From positions 54,655 through 118,654 of the forward strand of contig NZ_LMFB01000012.1 of NCBI RefSeq assembly GCF_001426685.1: a stretch of 64,000 nucleotides of DNA, given 5' to 3'. The DNA comes from Rhizobium sp. Root483D2 (lineage in GTDB: Bacteria > Pseudomonadota > Alphaproteobacteria > Rhizobiales > Rhizobiaceae). The notes below the pieces were generated by a model. It did not search any database. It was not told the origin of the DNA and saw only the letters and a list, made by a program, of their open reading frames with translations. This document shows positions 9,270-17,546 of the stretch, piece by piece; within the stretch, counting starts at the first letter, position 1; the number at the start of each line of letters is the position of its first letter. A program made the position numbers and the translations under genes.

Positions 9270-10394
9270 ATGCCGCACAAGGTTTCACTGTCCCGCCTGA
9301 AGCTCAGCGATTTCCGCAACTATGCGGGACTGTCGCTCGATCTCGACACACGCCATGTGGTGCTGACCGGCGAGAATGGTGCGGGCAAGACCAATCTGAT
9401 GGAGGCCGTTTCCTTCCTCTCGCCGGGGCGTGGCCTGCGCCGTGCTGCCTATGCCGATGTAGCGCGGGTTGGTGCTGAAACCGGCTTTTCGGTCTTTGCC
9501 GAACTGGAGGGCATGGATGGCGACGTCGAGATCGGCACGGGCACGGCCGGCACCGACGAAGGCCAGACGCGCCGCCTGCGGCTGAACGGTACACCGGCAA
9601 AGACGGTGGATGAATTGCTCGATCATCTGCGCGTACTCTGGCTGACGCCGGCCATGGACGGACTGTTTACCGGCGGTTCAGGCGATCGCCGCCGCTTTCT
9701 CGACCGGCTCGTCCTGTCGCTTGACCCCGAACACGGCCGCCGCGCCAGCGATTATGAGCGCGCCATGCGCAGCCGCAACAAGCTCTTGTCGGAGGGGCGG
9801 CCCGATCCGGTCTGGCTGACCGGGCTGGAACGGCAAATGGCCGAGCTGGGCATTGCGATGGCGCTCGCCCGGCAGGAAATGCTTGGGCTTTTGGCCGGGC
9901 TGGTGGACCGCAACCACGAAGGTGGCGTCTTTCCTGCGGCTGATCTGGCACTCTCAGGCTTCCTCGACGGCGAATGGCATCGCCCGGCTTTCGATCTGGA
10001 AGAGCAATATCTGGAGATGATGAAGGCAGGCCGCTACCGCGATGCCGCCGCCGGCCGCACGCTGGATGGCCCGCATCGCAGCGATCTTTTGATCCGCCAC
10101 CGCGCCAAGAACATGGAGGCCGCGCGCTGCTCGACCGGCGAGCAGAAGGCGCTTCTCGTCGGCCTGATCCTTGCCCATGCCCGCCTGGTCGGCAATATGA
10201 CCGGTCATGCGCCGGTGCTGCTGCTGGATGAGATCGCCGCGCATCTTGATGAGGGCAGGCGCGCGGCGCTGTTCGATCTGGTCGATGATCTCGGCGGCCA
10301 GGCTTTCATGACCGGCACGGACCAGTCGATGTTTTCAGCCCTTGGCGACCGGGCGCGTTATCTCACGGTTGCCAATGGCACCGTTTCCGGGTGA
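9270..10394 (+). CDS. recF: DNA replication and repair protein RecF
   Basis: A 374-residue SMC-like ABC ATPase. Walker A is GENGAGKTN near residue 38, the signature is CSTGEQKALL near 292, and Walker B is LLLDEIAAHLD near 320. It binds gapped DNA with RecO and RecR to load RecA at stalled forks. The open frame extends upstream to 9102, but the extension has no RecF homology; the ATG at 9270 gives MPHKVSLSRLKLSDFRNY, the expected RecF N-terminus. dnaA, dnaN and gyrB are not neighbours here; moeB follows after 12 nt and may be co-transcribed. Confidence 0.96.
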   Translation: MPHKVSLSRLKLSDFRNYAGLSLDLDTRHVVLTGENGAGKTNLMEAVSFLSPGRGLRRAAYADVARVGAETGFSVFAELEGMDGDVEIGTGTAGTDEGQTRRLRLNGTPAKTVDELLDHLRVLWLTPAMDGLFTGGSGDRRRFLDRLVLSLDPEHGRRASDYERAMRSRNKLLSEGRPDPVWLTGLERQMAELGIAMALARQEMLGLLAGLVDRNHEGGVFPAADLALSGFLDGEWHRPAFDLEEQYLEMMKAGRYRDAAAGRTLDGPHRSDLLIRHRAKNMEAARCSTGEQKALLVGLILAHARLVGNMTGHAPVLLLDEIAAHLDEGRRAALFDLVDDLGGQAFMTGTDQSMFSALGDRARYLTVANGTVSG

Positions 10395-10406
10395 GAATTC
10401 GACATC

Positions 10407-11168
10407 ATGAGCAAACAGCCTTTGAATTCCGAAGAAATCCAGCGCTATGCCCGCCATATCATCCTGCCGGAAATCGGTGGAGCCGGGCAGCAGGCGCTAA
10501 AGGCCGCGCGCGTGCTGGTCATCGGCGCCGGCGGTCTTGGCGCGCCGGTGCTGCACTATCTCGCTGCCGCCGGCGTCGGCACGCTGGGGATCGTCGATGA
10601 CGATACGGTGTCGCTGTCGAACCTGCAGCGCCAGGTCATCCACGGCACGCCGGATATCGGCCGGGCCAAGGCCGATAGCGCCCTGGATGCGCTGCGGCGG
10701 ATCAATCCCCATGTGGACGTGGTCCGGCATGTGGAGCGCCTTGAGGTGGCCAATGCGGAGGCGCTGTTGTCCGGCTATGACATCGCCGTCGATGGCTCCG
10801 ACAATTTTACCACCCGCTATCTCGCCGCCGATACGGCGGAGCGCCTGCAGATCACCCTGGTGACAGCAGCCGTCGGCCGCTTCGATGGGTCGCTGACGGT
10901 CTTGCAGCCTTGGAAGACAGCGGCCGATGGCCGGCCAAATCCCGGCTATCGCGATCTCTTTCCAGAACCGCCGCCGCCGGGCGTCGTGCCCTCCTGCGCA
11001 GAGGCCGGCATCGTCGGCGCGCTGACCGGCGTTCTCGGTACATTGCAGGCTATGGAAGTCATCAAGATCATCACCGGAGCCGGAGAGCCGCTGGTCGGCC
11101 GCCTCCTGATGTATGACGGCTTGACCGCCCGGTTCGAGACGATCAAATACAGCCGGAAAGCGCGGTGA
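10407..11168 (+). CDS. moeB: MoeB/ThiF-family adenylyltransferase
   Basis: A 253-residue E1-like enzyme. The nucleotide-binding fold shows GAGGLGAPVLHYLAAAGVG near residue 35, and the ATP/Mg residues appear in DDDTVSLSNLQRQ. It should adenylate the C-terminal glycine of a sulfur-carrier protein (MoaD or ThiS) for molybdopterin or thiamine synthesis. The only cysteine is in GVVPSCAEAG, so the CxxC zinc pairs of E. coli MoeB are absent. Molybdopterin rather than thiamine is a guess from family resemblance. It overlaps the next gene by 4 nt (GTGA). Confidence 0.88.
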   Translation: MSKQPLNSEEIQRYARHIILPEIGGAGQQALKAARVLVIGAGGLGAPVLHYLAAAGVGTLGIVDDDTVSLSNLQRQVIHGTPDIGRAKADSALDALRRINPHVDVVRHVERLEVANAEALLSGYDIAVDGSDNFTTRYLAADTAERLQITLVTAAVGRFDGSLTVLQPWKTAADGRPNPGYRDLFPEPPPPGVVPSCAEAGIVGALTGVLGTLQAMEVIKIITGAGEPLVGRLLMYDGLTARFETIKYSRKAR

Positions 11169-11635
11169 ATATCGCGCCGATCGATGACGCATTCGGTGAC
11201 TGGGACGCTCTTCTGGCGCTCATCCTTACCTCCTTTGCCTATATGCAACCCCGCATCGATCCGCCGTCTTCCGCCTTGCTTCTGACGCTTGCAGGGCTGA
11301 AGCAGAAGGCAAGGGTGGAAAAGGCCTATGGTGCCGTCGAGAACGGCATAGTGCTGGGCTGTATCTTCTGCAAGCCGGAACCGCCCGATTGCCTTTACAT
11401 TGGCAAGCTGGCTGTCGCCCCGAATGCGCAAGGCCGGGGTGCCGGGCGGATGTTGTTGCAGGCGGCCGAGATCTATGCCGCTCAATGCAAGCTAACTTGC
11501 CTGCGGCTGGAAACGCGGATCGAACTTGTCGAAAACCACCGGATTTTTGCCAAATGGGGCTTTATCCGCACGGCGGAAGGTCGTCATCCCGGGTTCCCCC
11601 ATCCGACCTTCATCGAGATGCGCAAAACCCTCTGA
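11165..11635 (+). CDS. GNAT-family N-acetyltransferase
   Basis: A 156-residue acetyltransferase. The acetyl-CoA pyrophosphate loop is visible as LAVAPNAQGRGAGRMLL near residue 83, and the following helix as YAAQCKLTCLRLETR. The substrate is unknown. It starts with GTG inside the moeB stop (GTGA overlap), so it is translationally coupled to moeB and probably belongs to the recF-moeB transcript. It ends 3 nt before a convergent dehydrogenase gene. Confidence 0.85.
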   Translation: MNIAPIDDAFGDWDALLALILTSFAYMQPRIDPPSSALLLTLAGLKQKARVEKAYGAVENGIVLGCIFCKPEPPDCLYIGKLAVAPNAQGRGAGRMLLQAAEIYAAQCKLTCLRLETRIELVENHRIFAKWGFIRTAEGRHPGFPHPTFIEMRKTL

Positions 11636-11638
11636 GGC

Positions 11639-12643
11639 CTAACCCCGGCCGGGCAGGACGCGATCCGGCGGGCGGTGTCCGTCGAAGAAGGTGCGGATGT
11701 TGATCACCACCTTGTCGCCCATGTCGATACGGCCTTCGAGTGTCGCCGAGCTCATATGCGGTAAAAGCACCACCTTGCCTTCGCTGGCAAGCTTGATCAG
11801 CTTGGGATTGATCGCCGGTTCGTTTTCGAACACGTCAAGCCCGGCGCCGGCGATCTTGCATTCCCGCAGGCATTTGATCAGCGCAACCTCATCGACGATG
11901 CCGCCGCGCGCCGTGTTGACGATGTAGCTCGTTGGCTGCATCAGCGCCAGGCGCCGCGCGGAGAGCAGGTGATAGGTCGCAGGGGTCGATGGACAATTGA
12001 CCGAGACGATATCGACGCGGGCAAGCATCTGGTCGAGGCTGTCCCAATAGGTCGCCTCCAGCTTTTCCTCAGTCTCGGTGCTGACGCGGTGGCGGTTGTG
12101 ATAGTGGATCGACAGACCAAAGGCTTTCGCGCGGCGGGCAACGGCGGTGCCGATCCGGCCCATGCCGACAATGCCGATGCGCTTGCCGGAAATCCGGCGT
12201 CCAAGCATCCAGGTCGGCGACCATCCCGCCCATTCCTCTTTCCGGTCGGTGAGAATCCGCGAGCCTTCGGTGAGGCGGCGCGGCACGGCGAGAATGAGCG
12301 CCAGCGTCATATCGGCCGTATCTTCGGTCAAGACGTTCGGCGTGTTGGTCACGGTAATGCCCTGGCGGGCGGCGGCATCGACATCGATATGATCGACGCC
12401 ATTGGAAAAGCTGGCGATCAGCTTCAGCTGTGGTCCCGCCTGCTCGATCAGTGCCGCATCGATCCGGTCGGTCAGCGTCGGAACCAGCACGTCCGCCCGC
12501 TTCACCGCCGCCACGAGTTCGGGCTGCGTGCGCGGCGTGTCGTCGATGTTGAGTTCGGCGTCAAACAGTTCGCGCATGCGTGTCTCGACGACATCGGGCA
12601 GTTTGCGGGTGATGTAGACCTTGGGTTTTTTCTTCGCGGTCAT
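11639..12643 (-). CDS. D-2-hydroxyacid dehydrogenase (glyoxylate reductase type)
   Basis: A 334-residue NAD(P)-dependent dehydrogenase. The Rossmann loop is GIVGMGRIGTAVARRAKAFG near residue 157. The catalytic Arg lies in NTARGGIVDE, the Glu in GLDVFENEP and the His in LLPHMSSAT, the complete triad of the family. It most resembles GyaR-type glyoxylate/hydroxypyruvate reductases, reducing glyoxylate to glycolate in the cytosol; exact substrate preference is not certain. It is a single minus-strand gene between recF-moeB and the SH3-protein gene. Confidence 0.9.
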   Translation of the reverse strand: MTAKKKPKVYITRKLPDVVETRMRELFDAELNIDDTPRTQPELVAAVKRADVLVPTLTDRIDAALIEQAGPQLKLIASFSNGVDHIDVDAAARQGITVTNTPNVLTEDTADMTLALILAVPRRLTEGSRILTDRKEEWAGWSPTWMLGRRISGKRIGIVGMGRIGTAVARRAKAFGLSIHYHNRHRVSTETEEKLEATYWDSLDQMLARVDIVSVNCPSTPATYHLLSARRLALMQPTSYIVNTARGGIVDEVALIKCLRECKIAGAGLDVFENEPAINPKLIKLASEGKVVLLPHMSSATLEGRIDMGDKVVINIRTFFDGHRPPDRVLPGRG

Positions 12644-12828
12644 TGCTGCCTGCTTCGCCTTGTTGACGGATTTTTAACCAAGATGAGTGATCGTTCTCCC
12701 TGCAGTTCCATTTTCTACCAGACCCGGTGGGGAAGACAAACAAAACTCGAGATGTTCCCAGACGATTTGCGTGTCTTCGGCGGGGTTGGTCAGAGATTTA
12801 ACTGCAAGTTTCTGAATCTTTTTGGAAA

Positions 12829-13380
12829 ATGGATTTTGTCATGCGTCAGTTCCTTTCCAGGCTCGCTTTCGCCACCGCAGTCACACTGTCCCTCGTTGCC
12901 CTCGAGGCAACACCGGCCCTTGCCCAGGCGGCCAAGGGTGCGAGCGGCCTGCCGCTGCCGCGCTTCGTCAGCCTGAAATCCAAGAGCGTCAATCTGCGTG
13001 TCGGCCCCAGCGTCGATTATGCCGTCGCCTGGCGCTACTTGAGATCAGGCGTGCCGGTCGAAGTGACCCAGGAATACGACAATTGGCGCAAGATCCGCGA
13101 TGCCGATGGCACCGAAGGCTGGGTCAACCAGGCGCTACTCTCGGGCGACCGGACGGCCGTTGCTGCCCCGTGGATGCGCGGCAAGGGCGAGGGTGTCTTC
13201 GTCAACATGCGGCGTGACCCGCAGTCGGGCGGCGCCATCGTCGCGCGGATCGAACCGGGCGTCGTCGTGCATGTCGGCGAATGCAACGGCGAATGGTGCC
13301 GCGCCGAAGCGCAGGGCGCGGAAGGCTGGATTTCACAGGGTGAAATCTGGGGCGCCTATCCGGGCGAAGCGTTCAAATAA
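12829..13380 (+). CDS. Exported bacterial SH3-domain protein
   Basis: A 183-residue protein with a Sec signal peptide (MRQFLSRLAFATAVTLSLVA, cleavage after PALA). Two SH3-like repeats follow, one at SLKSKSVNLRVGPSVDYAVAW and one at GEGVFVNMRRDPQSGGAI, each with the N-L/M-R pattern of SH3b domains that bind peptidoglycan. It is likely a periplasmic cell-wall-associated protein; no catalytic domain is present. Starts at 12829 and 12841 are both possible; the second gives the cleaner signal peptide. Confidence 0.88.
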   Translation: MDFVMRQFLSRLAFATAVTLSLVALEATPALAQAAKGASGLPLPRFVSLKSKSVNLRVGPSVDYAVAWRYLRSGVPVEVTQEYDNWRKIRDADGTEGWVNQALLSGDRTAVAAPWMRGKGEGVFVNMRRDPQSGGAIVARIEPGVVVHVGECNGEWCRAEAQGAEGWISQGEIWGAYPGEAFK

Positions 13381-13399
13381 AGTTTCGCGAGAGAGCCGG

Positions 13400-14392
13400 T
13401 CAGAGCAGACCGGCATCCTTCGCCGCTGCAGACAGCGAGATCATCGGCCGAGGGCCAATCTGCTCGATGACGATTCCAGCCGCAAGGCTGCCGAGCTTGC
13501 CGCAATCGGCCAATGTCCGTCCCGTCGTGTAGCCATGCAGGAAGCCGGCGGCATAAAGGTCGCCGGCACCTGTCGTGTCAACAACGCTTTGAACCGTCGT
13601 TGCCTCGACCTTCACCCGCTCGCCGCCCCTGACGACGATTGAACCTTCCTCGCTCAGCGTCACCGCAGCCAGCTTGCAATCTTGCGAAATCATCGACAGC
13701 GCCTGCTCGAAATCCTCTGTTTCATAGAGGGCCAGCGCCTCGGCGCGGTTGGCAAAGACGATATCGACGGTGCCCGATCGCATCAGGTCGAGGAATTCCG
13801 CGCGGTAGCGATGGACGCAGAAGCTGTCGGACAGGGTCATGGCCACTTCGCGGCCGTTCGCATGGGCAATGCGGGCGCATTCGCGAATGGCATCCTTGGC
13901 CAGTGGCGGATCCCACAGATAGCCCTCGAAATAGGTCACGGCGGCTTCGGCAACGACGGATGGCTCGACGTCTTCGGGGCCAAGCTCGACGCAGGCACCC
14001 AGATAGGTGTTCATCGAGCGCTCGCCATCCTCGGTGACGAAGATCATCGAGCGCGCGGTCGGCGGAAGATCTTCCAGCGGCTTCGTCTCGAAATGCACGC
14101 CCTGGGCGCGGATGTCATGGGTAAAGATTTCGCCCAGCTGGTCATTGGCAACCTTGCCGAAATAGGCCGCCCGGCCGCCCAGGCTGGCAATGCCGGCCGC
14201 CGTATTGCCGGCACTGCCGCCGGAAGCCTCGAGCGCCGGTCCCATGCGCGAATAGAGCAGTTCAGCCCGATCCGCATCAATCAGGTTCATCGCGCTCTTG
14301 ATGATGCCGTTATGGACAAGGAATGCGTCGTCGCAGCGCGCAATGATATCCACAATCGCATTGCCGATCGTGAGCACGTCGAATTTTGTCAT
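13400..14392 (-). CDS. Adenosine kinase (PfkB family)
   Basis: A 330-residue ribokinase-fold sugar kinase. The first signature is GGSAGNTAAGIASLGG near residue 60; the second, DTTGAGDLYAAGFLHG near 287, holds the catalytic Asp of GAGD. Length and the N-terminus TKFDVLTIGNAIVDIIAR match the adenosine kinases annotated in Rhizobiaceae, which phosphorylate adenosine to AMP with ATP. Another PfkB nucleoside or sugar substrate is possible. The frame opens at 14482, but the ATG at 14392 gives the family N-terminus. Confidence 0.85.
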   Translation of the reverse strand: MTKFDVLTIGNAIVDIIARCDDAFLVHNGIIKSAMNLIDADRAELLYSRMGPALEASGGSAGNTAAGIASLGGRAAYFGKVANDQLGEIFTHDIRAQGVHFETKPLEDLPPTARSMIFVTEDGERSMNTYLGACVELGPEDVEPSVVAEAAVTYFEGYLWDPPLAKDAIRECARIAHANGREVAMTLSDSFCVHRYRAEFLDLMRSGTVDIVFANRAEALALYETEDFEQALSMISQDCKLAAVTLSEEGSIVVRGGERVKVEATTVQSVVDTTGAGDLYAAGFLHGYTTGRTLADCGKLGSLAAGIVIEQIGPRPMISLSAAAKDAGLL

Positions 14393-14498
14393 CCGGAAAC
14401 CGCCTGGAATGTGTGTCAGTCGGTGTCCGGTAATAGCGGATTTGTGGAAGTTTGGAAGCGGAAAGCGAAAAAGAGCCGTCAAAGGTAGATTTTACTTG

Positions 14499-14524
14499 AT
14501 ATAGGAAATAATCATTTCCTATAT
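14499..14524. promoter_or_regulatory. TetR operator palindrome
   Basis: ATATAGGAAAT, spacer AATC, ATTTCCTATAT: a perfect 11-bp inverted repeat ending 7 nt before the TetR start codon. It overlaps the likely promoter/leader of the regulator and lies in the spacer divergent from adenosine kinase. Binding by the adjacent TetR protein is inferred. Confidence 0.8.
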
Positions 14525-14531
14525 AGCGCTC

Positions 14532-15152
14532 ATGGAAACCGCAGCCGAAACACCTGAAGTCCAGCGCCCGCGCGGCCGCCCGAGGGCATTTGATACCGAT
14601 GCAGCGCTGGAGCGCGCCATCGATATCTTCTCGACGCGCGGCTATCACGGCACCTCGATCAGCGATCTCACCGATGCCATGCAATTGACGCCGGGCAGCA
14701 TCTACAAGGCGTTCAAGGACAAGCGCGGCATTCTGCTGGCGGCTTTCGACCGCTATCGTGTTTTGCGCAGCACGAAACTTGCGGCGGCGATTGCGCCCTT
14801 TCCGCTTGGGCGCGACAAGATCAGGGCGGCCCTGCAATTCTACGCCGATGCCGCCCATGGCGAACTTGGCCAGCGCGGCTGCCTCGTCATTGCGACCGCT
14901 GCGGAACTGGCCGCCTCCGATCCGGTTGCCGCAGAGCGCGTCGATGTCGCGCACGCAACCAATGAAGCCGTCATGAAAGATTGCATTCTGCTCGGCCAGT
15001 CGGATGGATCGGTGGCTTCGAGCATCGATGCGGCCGATACCGCCCGCGCACTGCTCTGCCTTTTGCAGGGCATGCGCATCGTCGGGAAAACCGGCCGGAG
15101 CCGCGCGGACATGATGGCGGTCACGGATGTGGCGATGAGACTGCTTGTTTGA
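14532..15152 (+). CDS. TetR/AcrR-family regulator
   Basis: A 206-residue regulator. The helix-turn-helix lies at about residues 22-65 (AIDIFSTRGYHGTSISDLTDAMQLTPGSIYKAFKDKRGILLAAFDRY). The C-terminal ligand domain resembles TetR_C regulators of exporters. The perfect palindrome just upstream suggests autorepression, and the MFS gene that follows is the probable target. The inducer is unknown. Confidence 0.9.
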   Translation: METAAETPEVQRPRGRPRAFDTDAALERAIDIFSTRGYHGTSISDLTDAMQLTPGSIYKAFKDKRGILLAAFDRYRVLRSTKLAAAIAPFPLGRDKIRAALQFYADAAHGELGQRGCLVIATAAELAASDPVAAERVDVAHATNEAVMKDCILLGQSDGSVASSIDAADTARALLCLLQGMRIVGKTGRSRADMMAVTDVAMRLLV

Positions 15153-15204
15153 ACATTTTGATGTCTTGAGACGCCGATCTTGGGAACTGGATTTGGAGAC
15201 GACC

Positions 15205-16458
15205 GTGACCAGCATTGCAAGCCGGCCTGATATTGCCCCGCAATCCCCTATCGAACCCAATGCCATCGCGCCCGAGGCCATTGAACCGAAAGCCATGTCA
15301 TCGTCGATGATGTTCCTTCTGGCTGCGGCTTGCGGCCTGATCGCTGCCAATCTCTATTACGCACAGCCGCTGATCGGCCCGATCAGCGCGTCACTCGGCC
15401 TGTCGCCGGGCGCTGCCGGATTGATCGTGACGCTGACGCAGATCGGCTATGGCATCGGTCTTCTATTGATCGTGCCGTTGGGCGATCTCTTTGAAAATCG
15501 CAAGCTCATCCTCTCGGTGATGGCGCTGGGAACCGTGGCCGTGGTCGGAGCGGGGCTTGCCTCGACGCCACTGCCGTTTCTGGCCTCGGCATTCTTCATT
15601 GGTCTGGGCTCGGTCGCCATCCAGATCATCGTGCCCTATGCGGCGCATATGACGCCCGAGGCGCATCGCGGACAGGCCGTCGGCAATGTTATGAGCGGCC
15701 TGATGGTTGGCATCATGCTGGCGCGCCCGGCCTCCAGCTTCATCGCCGAGTTCCTGCCTTGGCATATGGTCTTCTTCATTTCGGCTGCCGTTCTGGTGGT
15801 GCTGGCTTTGGTGCTTGCCCGCGCTCTGCCGCCGCGCGTTCCGCAGACGGGATTGAGCTATGGCGCGCTCTTGGCGTCGATGGGCCAGCTGGTCGCCACA
15901 ACCCCGATCCTGCGCCGCCGGTCGCTCTATCACGCTTTCATGTTCGCCGCCTTCAGCCTGTTCTGGACGACGACGCCGCTGCTTCTGTCGGGGCCGGAAT
16001 TCGGCCTGTCGCAGGGGCAGATCGCCCTGTTCGCCTTGGCCGGTGCCGCCGGCGCCATCGCCGCGCCGATCAGCGGGCGGCTTGCCGACAAGGGCTGGAG
16101 CTATCTTGCCACGCGCCTGTCGATGCTGTCGGTGGCTGCGGCCTTCCTCATCACCCATATCGCGCCGTCCGGCTCGGTACTGGGGCTGGGTCTTCTCACC
16201 TTCGCCGCCATCCTGCTGGATTTTGGCGTCACCACCAATCTGGTGCTCGGCCAGCGCGCCATCTTCGTGCTCGGCTCCGAATATCGCAGCCGCCTGAACG
16301 GGCTCTATATGGCGACCTTCTTTGCCGGTGGCGCCATCGGCTCGGCGCTCGGCGGCTGGCTTTATGCGCAGGGCGGCTGGTGGGCGGCCTCGATGATGGG
16401 TCTTGCTCTGCCGGTGCTGGCGCTCCTCTATTCGCTTGGCGAACGCAAGCCCGGCTGA
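15205..16458 (+). CDS. MFS exporter next to TetR
   Basis: A 417-residue 12-helix major facilitator. The first helix is MFLLAAACGLIAANLYYAQPLIGPI, and motif A is seen as PLGDLFENRKLIL. It probably exports a small toxic compound controlled by the upstream TetR. The frame opens at 15145, overlapping tetR. I chose GTG at 15205 because GGAG at 15195-15198 lies 6 nt upstream; the ATG at 15295 would remove only a soluble leader. The stop forms half of a palindrome shared with the convergent VOC gene. Confidence 0.85.
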   Translation: MTSIASRPDIAPQSPIEPNAIAPEAIEPKAMSSSMMFLLAAACGLIAANLYYAQPLIGPISASLGLSPGAAGLIVTLTQIGYGIGLLLIVPLGDLFENRKLILSVMALGTVAVVGAGLASTPLPFLASAFFIGLGSVAIQIIVPYAAHMTPEAHRGQAVGNVMSGLMVGIMLARPASSFIAEFLPWHMVFFISAAVLVVLALVLARALPPRVPQTGLSYGALLASMGQLVATTPILRRRSLYHAFMFAAFSLFWTTTPLLLSGPEFGLSQGQIALFALAGAAGAIAAPISGRLADKGWSYLATRLSMLSVAAAFLITHIAPSGSVLGLGLLTFAAILLDFGVTTNLVLGQRAIFVLGSEYRSRLNGLYMATFFAGGAIGSALGGWLYAQGGWWAASMMGLALPVLALLYSLGERKPG

Positions 16459-16467
16459 TCAGCCGGG
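16450..16467. terminator. Palindrome joining two convergent stop codons
   Basis: CCCGGCTGATCAGCCGGG is a perfect 18-bp palindrome whose centre TGATCA supplies the TGA stop of the MFS gene on the plus strand and of the VOC gene on the minus strand. It could act as a small bidirectional terminator, but there is no T run on either side. Confidence 0.45.
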
Positions 16468-16884
16468 AAGCACTGAAGCCTCGTATTGTCCCGCAAATTC
16501 CGCCGTCGGCGGGATGGGTTTGATCACGTCGATTAAAACGCCGTTCGGATCGGCGGTGATGAAATGCCGCTGGCCGAAATCCTCGTCGCAAATCGCCTTC
16601 AGGATCGGCAGGCCGGCGGCCTGGAACTGAGCATAGAGCGCATCCGGATCCTCGACCTCGAAATTCAAAAGCAGCCCGCCAACGGTTCTGCGCCCGCTCT
16701 CAGGGATCGTCGTGTGTGTACCGTCGAGAATGGCCAGTGTCACATGCGCATTCTCTATCGATTGCAGATGCATGTACCAATCCGCAGTGAACAGTGCCTC
16801 GAAGCCGAAGTTCCGGATGTAGAAATCGGCCGTCCCCTGAACGTCACGCGTCATGATGACGGGATAATAATTGGTGATTTTCAT
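16459..16884 (-). CDS. VOC-family (glyoxalase/bleomycin-resistance-like) protein
   Basis: A 141-residue vicinal-oxygen-chelate protein with two beta-alpha-beta-beta-beta halves. It starts [31 protein letters not shown] and has [24 protein letters not shown] in the second half. Such proteins are metal enzymes or small-molecule binders; the substrate is unknown. The frame opens at 16911, but the ATG at 16884 has GGAGG 7 nt upstream. It is divergent from a TetR gene with two operator copies between them, so the TetR most likely controls it. Confidence 0.85.
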   Translation of the reverse strand: MKITNYYPVIMTRDVQGTADFYIRNFGFEALFTADWYMHLQSIENAHVTLAILDGTHTTIPESGRRTVGGLLLNFEVEDPDALYAQFQAAGLPILKAICDEDFGQRHFITADPNGVLIDVIKPIPPTAEFAGQYEASVLPG

Positions 16885-16908
16885 CTCTTTTCCTCCGTGT
16901 GAAATTAT

Positions 16909-16923
16909 CATACAGTCTGTATG
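16909..16923. promoter_or_regulatory. TetR operator copy 1
   Basis: CATACA, GTC, TGTATG: a perfect inverted repeat 24 nt upstream of the VOC start codon. It is one of two near-identical sites in the VOC-tetR spacer, 32 bp centre to centre (about three helical turns). Confidence 0.75.
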
Positions 16924-16938
16924 TTTTTGTAATTAACA

Positions 16939-16957
16939 TACATACAGATTGTATGTA
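16939..16957. promoter_or_regulatory. TetR operator copy 2
   Basis: TACATACA, GAT, TGTATGTA: an 8-bp perfect inverted repeat 10 nt upstream of the tetR start codon. The half-site CATACA is shared with copy 1. Paired sites would let one repressor control both divergent genes. Confidence 0.75.
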
Positions 16958-16967
16958 AAGGTGGAAA

Positions 16968-17546
16968 ATGCGCCGTACCAACAAGGAACGAACCGAAAGC
17001 ATGCGGCTGATGCTGATGGCGGCGGCGCGCACGCTGTTCGTCGCGAAAGGCTATACCGAGACCGCAACCCCTGAGATCGCCAGCGCTGCCGGCGTCACGC
17101 GCGGCGCGCTCTATCATCACTTCGAGGATAAGAAGGCGCTGTTTGCAGCCGTCGTCGCAGAGGAGGCGCGGCAGGTCGGTGCGGGGATCGCGGCTGGATC
17201 AGAGAACACGTCCAACGCGCGAGACGCTTTACTTGACGGCGCGCGCGGCTATTTCGATGCCATGGCAGTGCCCGGCCGTACGCGGCTTCTCCTGCTCGAT
17301 GGCCCCGCCATCCTTGGACTTCGCAGCCTGCAGGATATCGATCAGGAACATGCTGAGGGGAGTTTGAAGGCGGGCCTGTCAGATCTTTTTGCTGCAGGCG
17401 GAAAAGATTTGGCGCTGCTGGATGTCTTCACCCAGCTCCTGTCCGCCGCCTTCGACCGCGCAGCATTGGCCATCGAAGCGGGTGCGCAGCGCAAGGATTA
17501 CGAAAGCGCCATCGCCGCCCTCATTGACGGGATCGCGGTCAAATGA
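16968..17546 (+). CDS. TetR-family regulator divergent from VOC gene
   Basis: A 192-residue regulator with an N-terminal helix-turn-helix (AARTLFVAKGYTETATPEIASAAGVTRGALYHHFEDKKALFAAVV). The C-terminal half is a variable TetR ligand domain. Two CATACA-N3-TGTATG sites lie in the spacer to the divergent VOC gene, suggesting control of itself and that gene. It overlaps the convergent nth gene by 8 nt. Confidence 0.9.
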   Translation: MRRTNKERTESMRLMLMAAARTLFVAKGYTETATPEIASAAGVTRGALYHHFEDKKALFAAVVAEEARQVGAGIAAGSENTSNARDALLDGARGYFDAMAVPGRTRLLLLDGPAILGLRSLQDIDQEHAEGSLKAGLSDLFAAGGKDLALLDVFTQLLSAAFDRAALAIEAGAQRKDYESAIAALIDGIAVK

